Of a stretch of DNA of 64,000 nucleotides, positions 1-10,347 are shown piece after piece. Both the position numbers and the translations under genes were made by a program. Position 1 is the first letter of the stretch; each line of letters starts with the position of its first letter. Under the pieces are notes generated by a model. That model was not told the DNA's origin, did no database searches, and saw only the letters and a program-made list of their open reading frames with translations. The stretch comes from Diphasiastrum complanatum (Eukaryota; Streptophyta; Lycopodiopsida; Lycopodiales; Lycopodiaceae), in NCBI GenBank assembly GCA_029204225.1, contig CM055095.1:54833612-54897611 (forward strand), given 5' to 3'.

Positions 1-380
1 AACATGCAAACCAGAATATCTGTCCCGAAGCCTTTTGAGAATGACGAAATACTTTGGCATGATGGTGACACGCTTACCATGCATTTCTAAAAGACAAGTA
101 TCCTCAAAAAACTTTGACAGAAAATCTTTTGCAGCACCCTGTAAGGCTTGCATGGCTGTCACGACAAAACGAACATTTAGCCGAAGTGACAGAGTGACAT
201 TTCGAACAGATCGGCCGAAAGGAGCTCTAGGGATCAACAATTCAGTTGATCTTTGGAGTTTTCTAATCTCCCTCAGCCAAACCTGCTTCCTGCCACGCCT
301 ACGGCCAGTACCAGGGAGAACATGGGAATGGGATGGTTGTACAGTGGTGATGGATGGGCGGTGGATTTGGTCCTGGCCAT
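1..380 (-). pseudogene. Histone H3 variant, CENH3-like, frameshifted and cut by the window edge
   Basis: Read on the minus strand this encodes a histone H3 from the N-terminal tail through the whole histone fold without an intron. The tail begins MARTKSTA, where canonical H3 has ARTKQTA. One frameshift follows at about 355-360. The new frame then stays open to base 1: GRRRGRKQVWLREIRKLQ, then LLIPRAPFGRSVRN (alpha-N/alpha-1), ALQGAAKDFLSKFFEDT (alpha-2), HGKRVTIMPK (loop 2) and a divergent alpha-3. Canonical H3 reads LLIRKLPFQRLVRE at alpha-1, whereas LLIPxAPF and an xDFL turn in alpha-2 are typical of plant centromeric H3, so CENH3-like is the better call. Against this, loop 1 is not longer than in canonical H3. 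Plant CENH3 genes usually have introns, so an uninterrupted frame suggests a retrocopy. The stop codon, if any, lies outside the window. Confidence 0.85.
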
Positions 381-710
381 CATTCTCAGAAGAAGAAAAT
401 TAACTAAAAGAAGTTTGAACAAAACAAAAGTGGATAAAAACAAAAAAAATTGTGATGAAAGGATGCTTGAGATCGATACCAGAACTGAACATTGGTTTCG
501 AACGCAAGATCTAGACAGATTATTTGAAGAAAAGAGATGCGCGCTCGAAACCGATACTGCACAACTAGCAGTATTGGACTCAAGTGCACTGTGAGAGGGC
601 GAGAGCTTGAACGGTGAAAGAGCGTGCTGGAGAGCGATATCGGGCGCTAAAAGAGAAAATTTTGGGAAAAAAAATGAAAATTCTGAGGACTTATATATAC
701 TAAATTTTTG
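381..710. other. Spacer between the H3 relic and element X, no gene seen
   Basis: AT-rich sequence with poly-A runs and a TATA-like tract (ttatatatac) near 690. It lies upstream of the H3 relic on the minus strand and of element X gene 1 on the plus strand. I see no coding frame that resembles a protein. Confidence 0.4.
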
Positions 711-949
711 CACGTGTGAAAAGACGACGAAGACACGTGTTGTTAGATTATTAATCCACGTGGAATGTCCGTATTGACAATGATGACCCAATTATGAGAC
801 CACGTGGGCTGAGACACGTGCGCGAATCCGATATTGATGCGTGTCATTCTCGCACGTGACAGATGTCAGATCAATCATTCTAGGTACGGCGCATTTATTT
901 TGACCAATCACAATTTGACATGTGTTCCTTCAACACTCCTCCACACGTG
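711..949. promoter_or_regulatory. Cluster of seven CACGTG palindromes upstream of element X gene 1
   Basis: CACGTG occurs at 711, 734, 757, 801, 815, 853 and 944, seven times in 239 bases. The hexamer is the plant G-box core bound by bZIP and bHLH factors. In the copy at 34,079-34,320 five of the seven sites are kept. The other two have become CACATG and CATGTG, each by a transition at the central CpG. A regulatory role is inferred from density and position. Confidence 0.55.
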
Positions 950-1280
950 CGAATTTGTTTTTATAGATAGGTCTTTTTCGGCTCGGATTTTCACGCAAAT
1001 TTATGATTGCTTTTCCGGATATCGATTTCAAGCATGCCGCTTGCTCTCATTACCTTTCGTTGACTATTATGCGCCTGGATCCGATACTGCATCATCCAAT
1101 ATCGCACTCAAGCGTGCTTCGCATCCCTTTTCTTTTCTGCTCAGTGTTCTTGCGTTCGGAATTGATACTCCAACTTCAAATATCTATCTCGAGCGCACGT
1201 TGCCTTGACATGCTTGTCTGACCTGCGGTTTGCGCTTGAGAGCGATATTTGGAACTTTAATTCTATTATTTTTGTTTAAA

Positions 1281-2799
1281 ATGTCTAATTTAACATCCAG
1301 TTTGCTTTCTTTTTTTAATGAATTTGGTATTACTGATAAGTTGGACTATTTAAAATCCTTTTTTTCTCCTTTTCTTTTTATTCTACCTTCTATAACTGAG
1401 GGCCCTGGTGTGGAGGCATTTTCTGAGATATATCTCAGATTTAAGTCCCTGCTCAATACTCCGCTATTCAAATCTCAGAATAAGAACATGATTCATTATC
1501 AAGACCTGGTGGCACTCGACAAGCATATCTATAAAGCTAAGCTTGACAAAATGTTTACCAAGTTACATAATGATTTCAAGTCTGTAGATGAGTGTCCAAT
1601 TCATAATAGAAAATGTAGATTTGTTGATTCTCAATCTGCTTTTGTTTTTTTTCTTTTGTTAAATATTTCAGACGATTCGGAGGCTGTGCCCTCCACTTCT
1701 AAAGCAGCTTCTTCTAGTGATACAAAGTCTAAAAAGTCAAAGATTGTAGATATAGATACCTTTCTTACTGATACGAGTGTTAATTTAGATGATTGTTCTG
1801 ATTTTGATCCTGCTTGAAATAGGGCTACTTTTATAGGCCCTAGAACACCTACTACCCTTTCTCCTTCTGATAAATCTTTGGTCACTTTGCCTACTTATAA
1901 TATAAATAATAATTTTTTTTTGACAATATCGGATATATCGGATCTTTTTTACTTCACTGAAGTTGAGACTCTTTGCATTTTGAGCAAAGAGCTTGATGAA
2001 TTTTCGGATATTATTGATTTTGATGCTGATGATCTTCTCCCTGGTGTTGACGATGTACATAATGATAAGTTTTATTCAGGGAAAAATTGCTTGAAAATGG
2101 TTGTGGAGGAAATGCGCAACAAAGAAGATGATCTACCTTATGAGGAGGAGTTTATTAGAATCCAAAGTCAACTTGGTTTTCCACAACCAACTGTCTATTC
2201 ACCAACAATATTGACATCGAAAGGTGGACATAATATTGATGGAGAGACAGTAAACAGAGAAGACAAAGCTGAATGCATAAGTTTTTGTCTCTTATCAAGT
2301 ACTAGTAGATTTGTTATGTCAGATTATATAGTGGAGCTTACTTTGTTTTTTATCATTTCAGAAAACAATTTTCCTTGATGATTTTGCAATTCGTCGAGGA
2401 GGGCAGAGATTATCTGCTGGAGAATTTTCACAAGATCATGCACTGGGGCACTATCTTAAGTCCTTTAATAATAATGAGATAAGTGTTGCCCATTCGACAT
2501 TTCATCAACATGGTGAAACTATGATTATGGCAATCAAGGCACTATCTCATTTTCTTGGAGGACATAATTTCAATAAGATGCATAAAATAATTTTTGTAAA
2601 GAAAATTATTGCGGTTAAAATTTTAGGATATGGACCAGTGAATTCCATGTTCAGATCATCTCATTTTTGCAATGTATGCTGCTTACGTTGATCTGAGTAA
2701 GGATGAAAACTATGAGCTATTGGATCCATACGAAAGAAGAAAATTGTTGCATGATTCTAAGTTGCAACTTTCATTGGACAAAATATCGGAAGTAGATTA
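1281..2799 (+). pseudogene. Element X gene 1, copy 1: unrecognised protein
   Basis: I do not recognise the product. The start chosen is the Met of MSNLTSSLLSFFNEFG at 1281, shared with the copy at 33,748. An acidic, Ser/Thr- and Lys-rich middle part ends at a single TGA (1815-1817). The same frame then continues with a well-conserved block (SKELDEFSDIIDFDADDLL to GFPQPTVYSPTIL). An intron follows: copies 2 and 3 have donor GTAAGT, but here it reads ATAAGT at about 2275, with acceptor TTTCAG near 2360. The last exon holds a block beginning KTIFLDDFAIRRGGQ. After one frameshift near 2665 the protein ends with YERRKLLHDSKLQLSLDKI and a stop at 2797-2799. The gene converges on gene 2, with about 76 bases between the two stops. 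Confidence 0.55.
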
Positions 2800-2875
2800 G
2801 ATACTGCTGAATTGTACTTTGTAAATATTTTTATTTAATATAAAAATTTTTATTGTGTGTCTATAGCCTACTGGC

Positions 2876-3646
2876 TTATATAAATTTGCATGCTTTTTGA
2901 AATTTTTTATACTCCCTCGATTTTGTATTATGACGAATTTGGATTCTTCTATAAAACCATTGGAAAAGTTGTAGTATATAGCTGTTTTTTGTGCTAGTCC
3001 TGCCATGTTGTGTACTTTTATGAAATGCCGCTCTTACTTGCCAATGAGATTTTTCCATTCCTTGCGATGACCATATGCTAAGACTTCCACTATTTCTTGC
3101 AAAGAATGTCGAATGATGTCGTAATATGTGTTGTATGTCATAAAAACATAATCTAAATCAGAACCAAAAGTATCTAATTTAATTGCACATATTTGTCTAT
3201 AGTAGTGTAAAATCAAAATCTTACCATATAATGTGTTATATGATCAACACCCCATGCACTTTGAACTGCATCCACAAATTCATTGGTTGTTTTCTGTATC
3301 ATTTGGACATCAGTATTTAAAATTTATCTTTTCACAAGTATTTCACCATGTTGTCTAACTTTTTCCAAACTTCTACTTTGTGTATACGAGCAGAACCTTC
3401 TTCTTCGAAATCTTGAGTTGTTGCAATAATTTCTTTCCAAACTGTGTATTGAACCTTAGATTGTTTGCCAGAATAATTTGATAAAAGTCTTCGAGCTTTA
3501 GATCCTCCAATGCTCGGCTTGCATGGAATATTTCCTATTTTACCTGATAGCTTGTCATCTTTTTTTATTTTAACGTGGCCTTTATGTAAGCCTGCTTTGG
3601 ACAACACATCCTCTAATCTAGAAATAGCTTCCTTCGCGGAGGTCAA
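2876..3646 (-). pseudogene. Element X gene 2, copy 1: C-terminal part of a transposase-like protein
   Basis: Minus-strand frames in order: a 104-codon block with a basic stretch (KARRLLSNYSGKQSKVQYTVW), a segment reading TNEFVDAVQSAWGVDHITHYM across a frame change, and a C-terminal block MEKSHWQVRAAFHKSTQHGR ending at 2876. The ending resembles the C-terminal region of some large eukaryotic DNA-transposase-like proteins, in which an EKxH/EKLN motif is followed by an F(H/K)(H/R)ST motif. This is recalled resemblance, not a family assignment. The 5' half of the gene is missing: Copia-1 begins at about 3655. Several frameshifts show it is dead. Confidence 0.45.
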
Positions 3647-3660
3647 AGCTGAATAGTGCC

Positions 3661-4206
3661 CGAATGGAGCAAGGAGAGCACATTCAGACGTACATGACCA
3701 GAATCAAGATAATGAGGGATGAACTGCATTCTATTGGTGAGCGCATACGTGATGTGGAGTTGGTGCACAATGCATTGTGCGGCATTGCAGAACCCTATTA
3801 GATGTTTGTGAGCAGAATAGCATCAAGAGAAAGATTGCCAACCTTTGACGAGCTCACAAAAATCTTGATGCAGGAAGAGCAACGACGAGAAATGGTGAAA
3901 GCTAGACATCAAAATACTGACGATCAGGCACTTGCGACACGCCAAAAACAAGGCAAGGGCAAGGGCAAGAAGAAGTCTAAGCAGCAATTTGCCAAGTCTC
4001 AGAAGAATGAGGGATCTTCCAGTAAGACCAAGAAGAAATGCAAGTGCTTCCATTGTGGTAAGAAGGGCCATTGGAAGAGTGAATGTCGCAAATTCCTGGC
4101 GGAACAAGGCAAGGGAAAACCAAAACAAGCAGGTAACCTTGTCGATGAGGGTGAGCTTGAAGACTCTAGCATCTTCATATTTGCATTGTCATCTAATCAA
4201 TATTGA
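3661..4206 (+). pseudogene. Copia-1 gag, C-terminal half with zinc knuckle
   Basis: Begins inside the gag capsid-like region (MEQGEHIQTYMTRIKIMRDE). An in-frame stop lies at 3799-3801, after which the frame resumes at MFVSRIASRERLPTFDELTK. A Lys-rich linker leads to the nucleocapsid zinc knuckle CFHCGKKGHWKSEC (CX2CX4HX4C, ligands intact) near codon 85 of the second segment. The frame ends at 4206, and the protease reading continues in another frame. Confidence 0.85.
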
Positions 4207-5599
4207 CTCGGGAGCCACAAGACACATGACGGGTAACAAGAATTGGTTCTGTAACTTGAAAGTGTTGGATAATGGAACGTCCGTTTCACGAGCAAATGGT
4301 GAGGTGTGCAGGATCAAGGGGATAGGCACCGTTTCAATCCAACTACCTGATGGCAAAAGCAGGATGATCAAGGAGGTACTTTACGTACCAGGTTTGAAGA
4401 AAAACCTACTTTCTGTTGGAGTCATTACTGATCAAAAGTTGAAAGTAGAATTCGCCCATGATCGTTGCTTTGTGAAGGATGTGAACCAAAAGTTCAAAGT
4501 TATTGCGGATGGAGTAAGGGAGCCCAATACAAAATTGTACAGGTTGAATGCTATAATCAAGGGGCAACATGGACTTGTATCATCCATTCCATTACAAACT
4601 GAGTTGTGGCATCACTTGAACTTAGGAAGCCTCAGTTTGATGAGAAAATTGGAGATGGTAACAGGATTGTCTACTATAGAAGACCACTTGAAATCGATGT
4701 GCAAATCATGTGTATATGGGAAGCAGCATCGAGAGAAGTTCAATAAAGGTGGTGTTGCAAGAGCAAAGAACATCCTGGATTTAATCCACACATATTTATG
4801 CGGGCCTATGAGGACCATGTCCTTAGGTAAAGGCTTCTATTTCATGACCTTTATTGATGATATGTCACGTAAGACATGGATCTACTTCTTAAAGAAGAAA
4901 TCAGATGCATTTGACAATTTCAAGAGCTTCAAAGCATTGGTCAAAAATCAAACAGGTAGGAAGATCAAAGTCCTAAGATCAGATAGTGGAGGTGAGTACA
5001 AGTCTAATGACTTCAATGATCTTTGTGATCAATGTGGGATTAAAAGACAATTTACACAAGCTCATACTCATGCTCTCAATGGTGTAGCTGAGCGCAAGAA
5101 TCGTACGATTGTGGAAAGTACCAGATCTATGCTAGTTAAGATGAAACTACCAAAAGATTTTTGGTCAGAAACATGCAGTACGGCAGTCTATCTTCAAAAT
5201 AGAATTCCTACCATTGCCATACCAAAGATAACACCTGAGGAAGCATTCACGAAGAAGAAGCCAAATGTGAACCACTTGCAAATCTTTGGATGTAAGGCCT
5301 TTGTACACATCCCTAAGGAAGAGAGATGTAAACTTGATGTAAAAGCTATCAAGTGTATATTCATAGGATATGATGATCGTGTGAAAGGCTATAGATGTTT
5401 TGATCCAGTGGAAAACAAAATCCATGTAAGCCGTGATGTTATCTTTGATGAATCCAAGATGTATGAAGACGAGGATGCTGAGAAGATAGATACATCTAGT
5501 GGGAAAGATGGTATAGTGAGGATACCACCTGATGATGATCCATTCATTGACCTTCCAAGTGATGAAAAAGAGGATACATCTCAAGATACTACTACTTAA
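4190..5599 (+). pseudogene. Copia-1 protease and integrase
   Basis: An uninterrupted frame of about 470 codons. It opens with the aspartic protease signature IDSGATRHMTG, then the GAG-pre-integrase segment (LWHHLNLGSLSL, CKSCVYGKQHREKF) and the integrase core. The second and third catalytic residues are visible in RSDSGGEYKS and NGVAERKNRT. At the position of the first catalytic Asp, usually in HTDxCGP, this copy reads HTYLCGPM, an Asp-to-Tyr change that should abolish strand transfer. The C-terminal integrase region (FGCKAFVHIP, IFIGYDD, DVIFDES) is preserved. A stop at 5597 ends the frame before the reverse transcriptase. Confidence 0.9.
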
Positions 5600-5989
5600 C
5601 CTCAAGAGACAGGTTGGAGAGGTAGGGACAAACCTTTTGGTGCAAGAAGGATTGAAATTGCAGGTGACAAACACAAGGAGAAGGATGTACCATGGGATGC
5701 ATTTTCACCAGGAAGCCGATCACCTGATAGGAAGCTCCCTAAGTGGTTTGAGAGATTGTTGGAGAGCCGCGACATGGATGACTTTCCAAGATCATCTAGC
5801 CAAGGAGAGCTATGAAGATCAACAAGAGAGAAGACACAACTTGAAAGGTATGAAGCAAATTATGCTCTCTTATCTAGCATTATTCAAAGCAAAGAACCTT
5901 CGACTTATGGTGAAGCGAAGAATGATGACATTTGGGTCAAGGCCATGGGAGAGGAGATGGAGTCAATTGCTAAGCATAGCACATGAGAC

Positions 5990-7413
5990 TTAGTAGAGCC
6001 ACCAGTTGGCAAGAAACCCATTGGTTGCAAATGGGTATACATGACTAAGTATCATGCAGATGGTAGTATAGCAAAGCACAAGGCAAGATTGGTGATCAAA
6101 GGGTATGCACAAAGTAAAGGCATCGACTATGAGGAGACCTTTGCGCTGGTATGTAAGTGGAATACTCTACGTCTACTTGTTGCTTTAGCTTCACATTTTG
6201 GTTGGCCTTTGCATCAGATGGATGTGAAATTTGCTTTTCTAAATGGTGAGTTAGAAGAAGAGGTGTTCATGGATCAACCTGAAGGCTTTCTAGCGAAGGG
6301 ACATGAAAATAAAGTATGTTGCTTGAAGAAAGTGCTTTATGGTCTTAAACAGGCACCACGTGCGTGGTATACCAGGATTGATGCCTACTTTTGTTCAAAG
6401 GGGATGGTGATCCAAATCTATATGTCTTATGCTTTGATGGTATGGTTGCTTTGATTGCTCTTTATGTTGATGACTTGATTATTACGGGAAATTATCAAGA
6501 GATGATAGATATGATCAAGAAAGACCTCATGAAACAATTCAAGATGACAGATCTCAGCCTGGTACATTATTGCCTTGGAGTGGAGGTGTGGCAAAAAGGA
6601 CATGAGGTGGGTCTAACACAGATGAAGTTATGTCAGAGAGTTGTTGCACAGGTTCAGACAACAGGATTGCAAGCTAGTGAACACTCCTATTGAACCAGGT
6701 AAAAAGCTTTCTAAGCTTGACAAATCACAGCCATTTGATGCTACGCTGTATAGGCAGTTAGTAGGGAGCTTGATTTACCTTACCACGACTAGACTAGATG
6801 TATGCTATGTTGTTGGCATTGTAAGTCAGTTTATGGTAGCACCTACAGAAATGCATTGGAAGGTAGCTAAACGCATTTTGCGTTATGTGGAAGGCACTTC
6901 AGATTATGGCTTGATTTACAAGAAGCATGATGGGTTACCTGAGTTGTGTGGCTATGTGGATGCGGATTGGGGAGGTGACTATGATGATCGTAGATCCACC
7001 ACAGGGTATGTATTCTAGTTTTGTGGTAGTTGCTTTTCCTGGTCTAGTAAGAAGCAAGTACAATTGCTCTTTCCACCACAGAAGCAGAGTATAAGACAAT
7101 GTGTAGTGCAGCACATAAAGCTATTTGGTTGAGACAAATCTTGGAAGAAGTTGGCATGAAGCAGAAAAATCCTACGACATTACATAGCGATAGTCAGAGT
7201 GGCATTCAGCTAGCAAAGAATCTAGTGTTCCATGCGAGAACTAAACACATTGAGATTCAGTATCACTTTATACGCGAGAGGCTGCTGAGTCGTGAAATTC
7301 ATGTTGTTCATTGTAGCATAGAAGAACAACTAGCTGATATTTTCACTAAGCCACTTGTTGGAGAAAAGTTTGATAAGTCTAGATCAAAGCTTTCTGTACT
7401 TAAAGTTTGTTGA
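5990..7413 (+). pseudogene. Copia-1 reverse transcriptase and RNase H
   Basis: Reverse transcriptase motifs include GCKWVYMTKYHADGSI, KARLVIKGYAQ, HQMDVKFAFLNGELEEEV, LYGLKQAPRAWY and, after a frameshift near 6400, the catalytic YVDDLIITG. A second frameshift near 6650 leads to TPIEPGKKLSKLD and the RNase H part (GYVDADWGGDYDDRRSTTGY), which meets a stop at 7016-7018. The tail resumes with HKAIWLRQILEEVG, SDSQSGIQLAKN and KHIEIQYHFIRERL and ends at 7413. The segment 5600-5990 before it is a degraded linker with no clear frame. Confidence 0.9.
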
Positions 7414-7460
7414 CTTTAAAGCTATGTGTATGACTGTATAACAAATAGACTCTACTTTAA

Positions 7461-7690
7461 GAGAGAGAGTTAGAATCAAAGTAGAATCACTGTGCTATTG
7501 TACTGTGGGTCCTATCAGTTGATAAGGATCAGTTGGCCTCACCACGAGGCAAGTGGACGGGACACGCGTCCCGCCAATGGCAACCTGGGTCATGCATGGG
7601 TTTCCTGAGTTAACAACTATATGTACAGTGTATGAGCTTGTGGTGGAGAGTGTTTTTAATCTATGTTACTATGTAGCATGATCTGTGTTC
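7461..7690 (+). repeat. Polypurine tract and presumed start of the Copia-1 3' LTR
   Basis: GAGAGAGAG at 7461-7469 is followed by TTAGAATCAAAG, the usual arrangement at the 5' end of a copia 3' LTR. With no 5' LTR to compare, the far boundary is unknown; 7690 is only where recognisable context stops. Confidence 0.4.
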
Positions 7691-8086
7691 CTGTTCGAAG
7701 CAGTTTCTAAGCGGAAGTACGTCTTTTGGAGAAAGATATTGTTTTTCAAATGGCAATTCCATTTCATAATGGTTGTAAGAAAAAAAAAAAGCCATTTCTC
7801 TCATTATTCAATGGAAGTAGCTATGGAAATGGTGTTTTCTCCAAGGAGTCCTAGGCTCATGACCTAGTGTGACTCCTTACCTGGCTAAATGTCATCTGAT
7901 CGGCTCCTTTCATAACAAATTAAACTTTTACAAGCTACATTTAAAAAAACTTGAACACATAGTGTTGGCTTTGCAAAGCAAGGCCAAAAAGAGAGAGTGT
8001 GTGTGCTTTAGGAAGAAAGGCCCATGTCTAGGACTCTTTACAATTTTGTCCTATGGCAAGTTTAAGCTCCTTGCTCAAAGAGACTA
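7691..8086. other. Spacer holding a dispersed repeat
   Basis: No protein-like frame. A segment at 7930-8033 (around 'aacacatagt' and 'gcaaagcaaggccaaaaaga') matches 13,985-14,078 at high identity in the same orientation, so it belongs to a dispersed repeat. Confidence 0.5.
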
Positions 8087-8305
8087 GCCATGTGGCATAA
8101 TGTGAACCTCAACGTGGAGTAAATGGATGGTCAAGCGTTAAACATGTGGCACACTCAGCACACTCAGATGTTAAACATGTGGCACACTCAGATGTGTAGT
8201 AAATGGACGGTCAGGCATGAAATATGTGGCATGATCTCATTTCGAGACATATAAGAAGATAAGGAGAAAGTCGAGACATATAAGGAGATATGGAGAAAGT
8301 TAATG
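8087..8305. repeat. Two short imperfect tandem duplications
   Basis: The string ttaaacatgtggcacactca occurs twice within about 40 bases. Further on, gagacatataag..gagaaagt is repeated at an interval of about 37 bases. These look like replication-slippage duplications with no coding content. Confidence 0.6.
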
Positions 8306-9653
8306 CAAGAGTGATGGATATATACCAGTTTTGATGGCGGTTGGGATGCACAGCATCCGAGTCTCGCACACAAAGGCTGTGAAGCTATTGTTGGTTTTTT
8401 GTCTTAGACCGAAAAGCCCTTGGTGAATGCATTCTCATTTGCAAGCTAACAGATGAGACGATGGAGATATGCATGGGCTCTTTCGCACTCCCTGCCATTC
8501 CTTATGTCCATTTTTTTGCATTATTTTTTTGCGATCGATCGTCGCCATCTTCAGCTCTAGTGTTCTAGTAGGCAACTATTGTGTTGTGCTATATTCCACC
8601 CACACTCGTTGCCTTGTCTCCTTCTCCTTTACTCCGTGCTCTCTATGATGGCGCCTTTCCACAACCACCACCCTTTTGTAACGCATTCAGTGGCCTTTCT
8701 TTGATTTACTTGCCATGGGAATTGATGACACAGGACTATACGTGCTGTTGCTGGTTGCAGTGCTTGATAGATGACATCTCGTAAAGTCTTTCATGTGTTT
8801 TTTAAACTCCTCTTGCTTTATATATTCGTTTTTTGCTATGTGCTGGAAGACCATTCAAGCACATGATGTAAATCTCATGCATTTCGGAAGCCAAGCAGAC
8901 TCCTATGGACGGAATCTGTATAGGCGTTGCACCAAAGTCTCGGTTAACTTGAGCGATGGCTGGTGTTGATTGCCATAAGTTTTGTTGAAAAAATGAAACA
9001 AGAGGGACGCGAAGTGATAATATGCATATATCTACGAAATTTGTTCATGACTTGTTTAGCATGGCATTTTCCATAATTTCGTGCTATTTTCCATGGAAGG
9101 ATGAAACATAAGCAGTCTATCAGTTCGTTAACTGGCACACAAGCGAACCTCCTCATAAGCAGTCTATCAGTTCGTTAACCGGCACACAACCGGACCTCCT
9201 CCAATATCGATCACGTTAACTAGTATGAAAATACTACATAAGTGAACCTCATCCATCATCGCCCAATACTAATGTGTATCAATGTGCTACTAAGGATGGA
9301 AATGTAGCTGAATCCAACGGTCTACATAGAAACAGAAGATTCTTATGCATTTAAAGTTTTGCAAATGTTCAGAAGAATACAGTCGACGAAGATAACATGC
9401 TCTTGGAGAAGTCTTGTAGATCATCAATAGGCGTACGACATCAACGTTCTCGTAGTAATCGATTTTAAGTGGATGCGTAACTCTTGGACCGCTAGTGGTA
9501 TATTGAATGATACTTTCAAGTGATGCCACACTCGGGTGATGAAATGTCAGTCCATGGATATTTTTAGATTCCCTCCAAGAGCTCTAAATTCATTGCTGCT
9601 ACTTACTGCATCTCGTAAATCCACCTATCAAGCTACTTTCTTTCACTTACTAC
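8306..9653. other. Intergenic, no gene recognised
   Basis: Contains only short frames without family resemblance. A 47-bp tandem duplication is listed separately. The last 60 bases lead directly into the LEAFY relic. Confidence 0.4.
9108..9201. repeat. 47-bp tandem duplication
   Basis: The unit begins ataagcagtctatcagttcg and ends acctcctc. It is present at 9108-9154 and 9155-9201 with four or so substitutions, so it is a fairly young duplication. Confidence 0.85.
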
Positions 9654-9993
9654 ATGCTGGAACCAGAAAATTTTCCTAGTGCTCTTTTTAAGTGGGAACC
9701 CAAAGTGGTTCAAAGATTGGCGAGATCTTTTGAATTTGACTTCACTTCCACAAGTCGGAAAGAGGTAAGACCCCTCCCTGGAAGACTTATCTAGGGATTA
9801 TGGCATTCGTCTAACATCTGTAGCCAAGATGACGAAAATGGGCTTTGCAGTCAACACGTTGCTTAATATGACAGACCAGCAGCTTGAAGATTTTATCAAA
9901 GCTATCTTTGAGATTTACAAAATCGAGTTTCTTGTTGGGGAAAAATATGGAATCAAGTCTGCTATAAGAGCAGAGAAGAAGCACAACCACTAG
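9654..9993 (+). pseudogene. LFY: LEAFY/FLORICAULA N-terminal fragment
   Basis: LEAFY is a plant-specific transcription factor with an N-terminal SAM-like oligomerisation domain and a C-terminal DNA-binding domain. The fragment starts at an ATG with MLEPENFPSALFKWEP, matching the LFY N-terminal SLFKW motif. After one frameshift near 9775 it reads LEDLSRDYGIRLTSVAKMTK, GFAVNTLLNMTDQQLEDF and LVGEKYGIKSAIRAEKK, the conserved core of the SAM-like domain, then stops at 9991-9993. The DNA-binding domain is not found downstream. The domain is intact enough for an unambiguous family call, but the frameshift, early stop and missing second half mark a relic. It could be a retained exon-1 fragment, a captured fragment in a transposon, or the end of a disrupted paralogue. 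Confidence 0.9.
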
Positions 9994-10287
9994 GTTGTAT
10001 ATTTCTTGTCAGACAGACAGGTAGATGGAATGCACAATGTTTGGGAGCCAAAAAATTTAAAATTCTGACTTAGTGCATCCAATTGGGATATAAATTTGAG
10101 CTTCAATTCAACAAAAAATAGAATCACTCAAAGAATAATAACACATTAAACATGGCACCATAAATTCGTGTGAATCAACAAATGAGTAGTCATTGAATGT
10201 CTGCCAGCTAATATGAACAACTAAATCATATGAAATTAGATGTGAAAACAAAGTACTTCCTAATGTAAAAACCTGATAGTGTGATGC
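9994..10287. other. Sequence after the LEAFY relic, no gene
   Basis: AT-rich, with no continuation of LEAFY exon 1 in any frame and no match to its DNA-binding domain. Confidence 0.4.

Positions 10288-10344
<57 letters not shown>
10288..10344. repeat. (CT)n microsatellite
   Basis: A pure CT run of about 28 repeats. Confidence 0.98.

Positions 10345-10347
<3 letters not shown>

Larger units (their letters stand above)
3655..7690 (+). mobile_element. Copia-1: 5'-truncated Ty1/copia retrotransposon
   Basis: Domains run gag, protease, integrase, reverse transcriptase, RNase H, the order that defines Ty1/copia. The 5' LTR, primer site and N-terminal gag are absent, and the left end abuts element X gene 2. 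At least four frameshifts or stops interrupt the polyprotein, so it cannot act on its own. A polypurine run (7461-7469) follows the RNase H stop and should mark the start of the 3' LTR. Confidence 0.9.

Noticed and set aside
273-791. 172-codon minus-strand frame over the H3 start and its upstream region
   Set aside because: Only its last part (MARTKSTA) is histone; the rest is AT-rich upstream sequence with chance openness.
9290-9529. 80-codon minus-strand frame upstream of the LEAFY relic
   Set aside because: No family resemblance, no splice or promoter context, and length compatible with chance.
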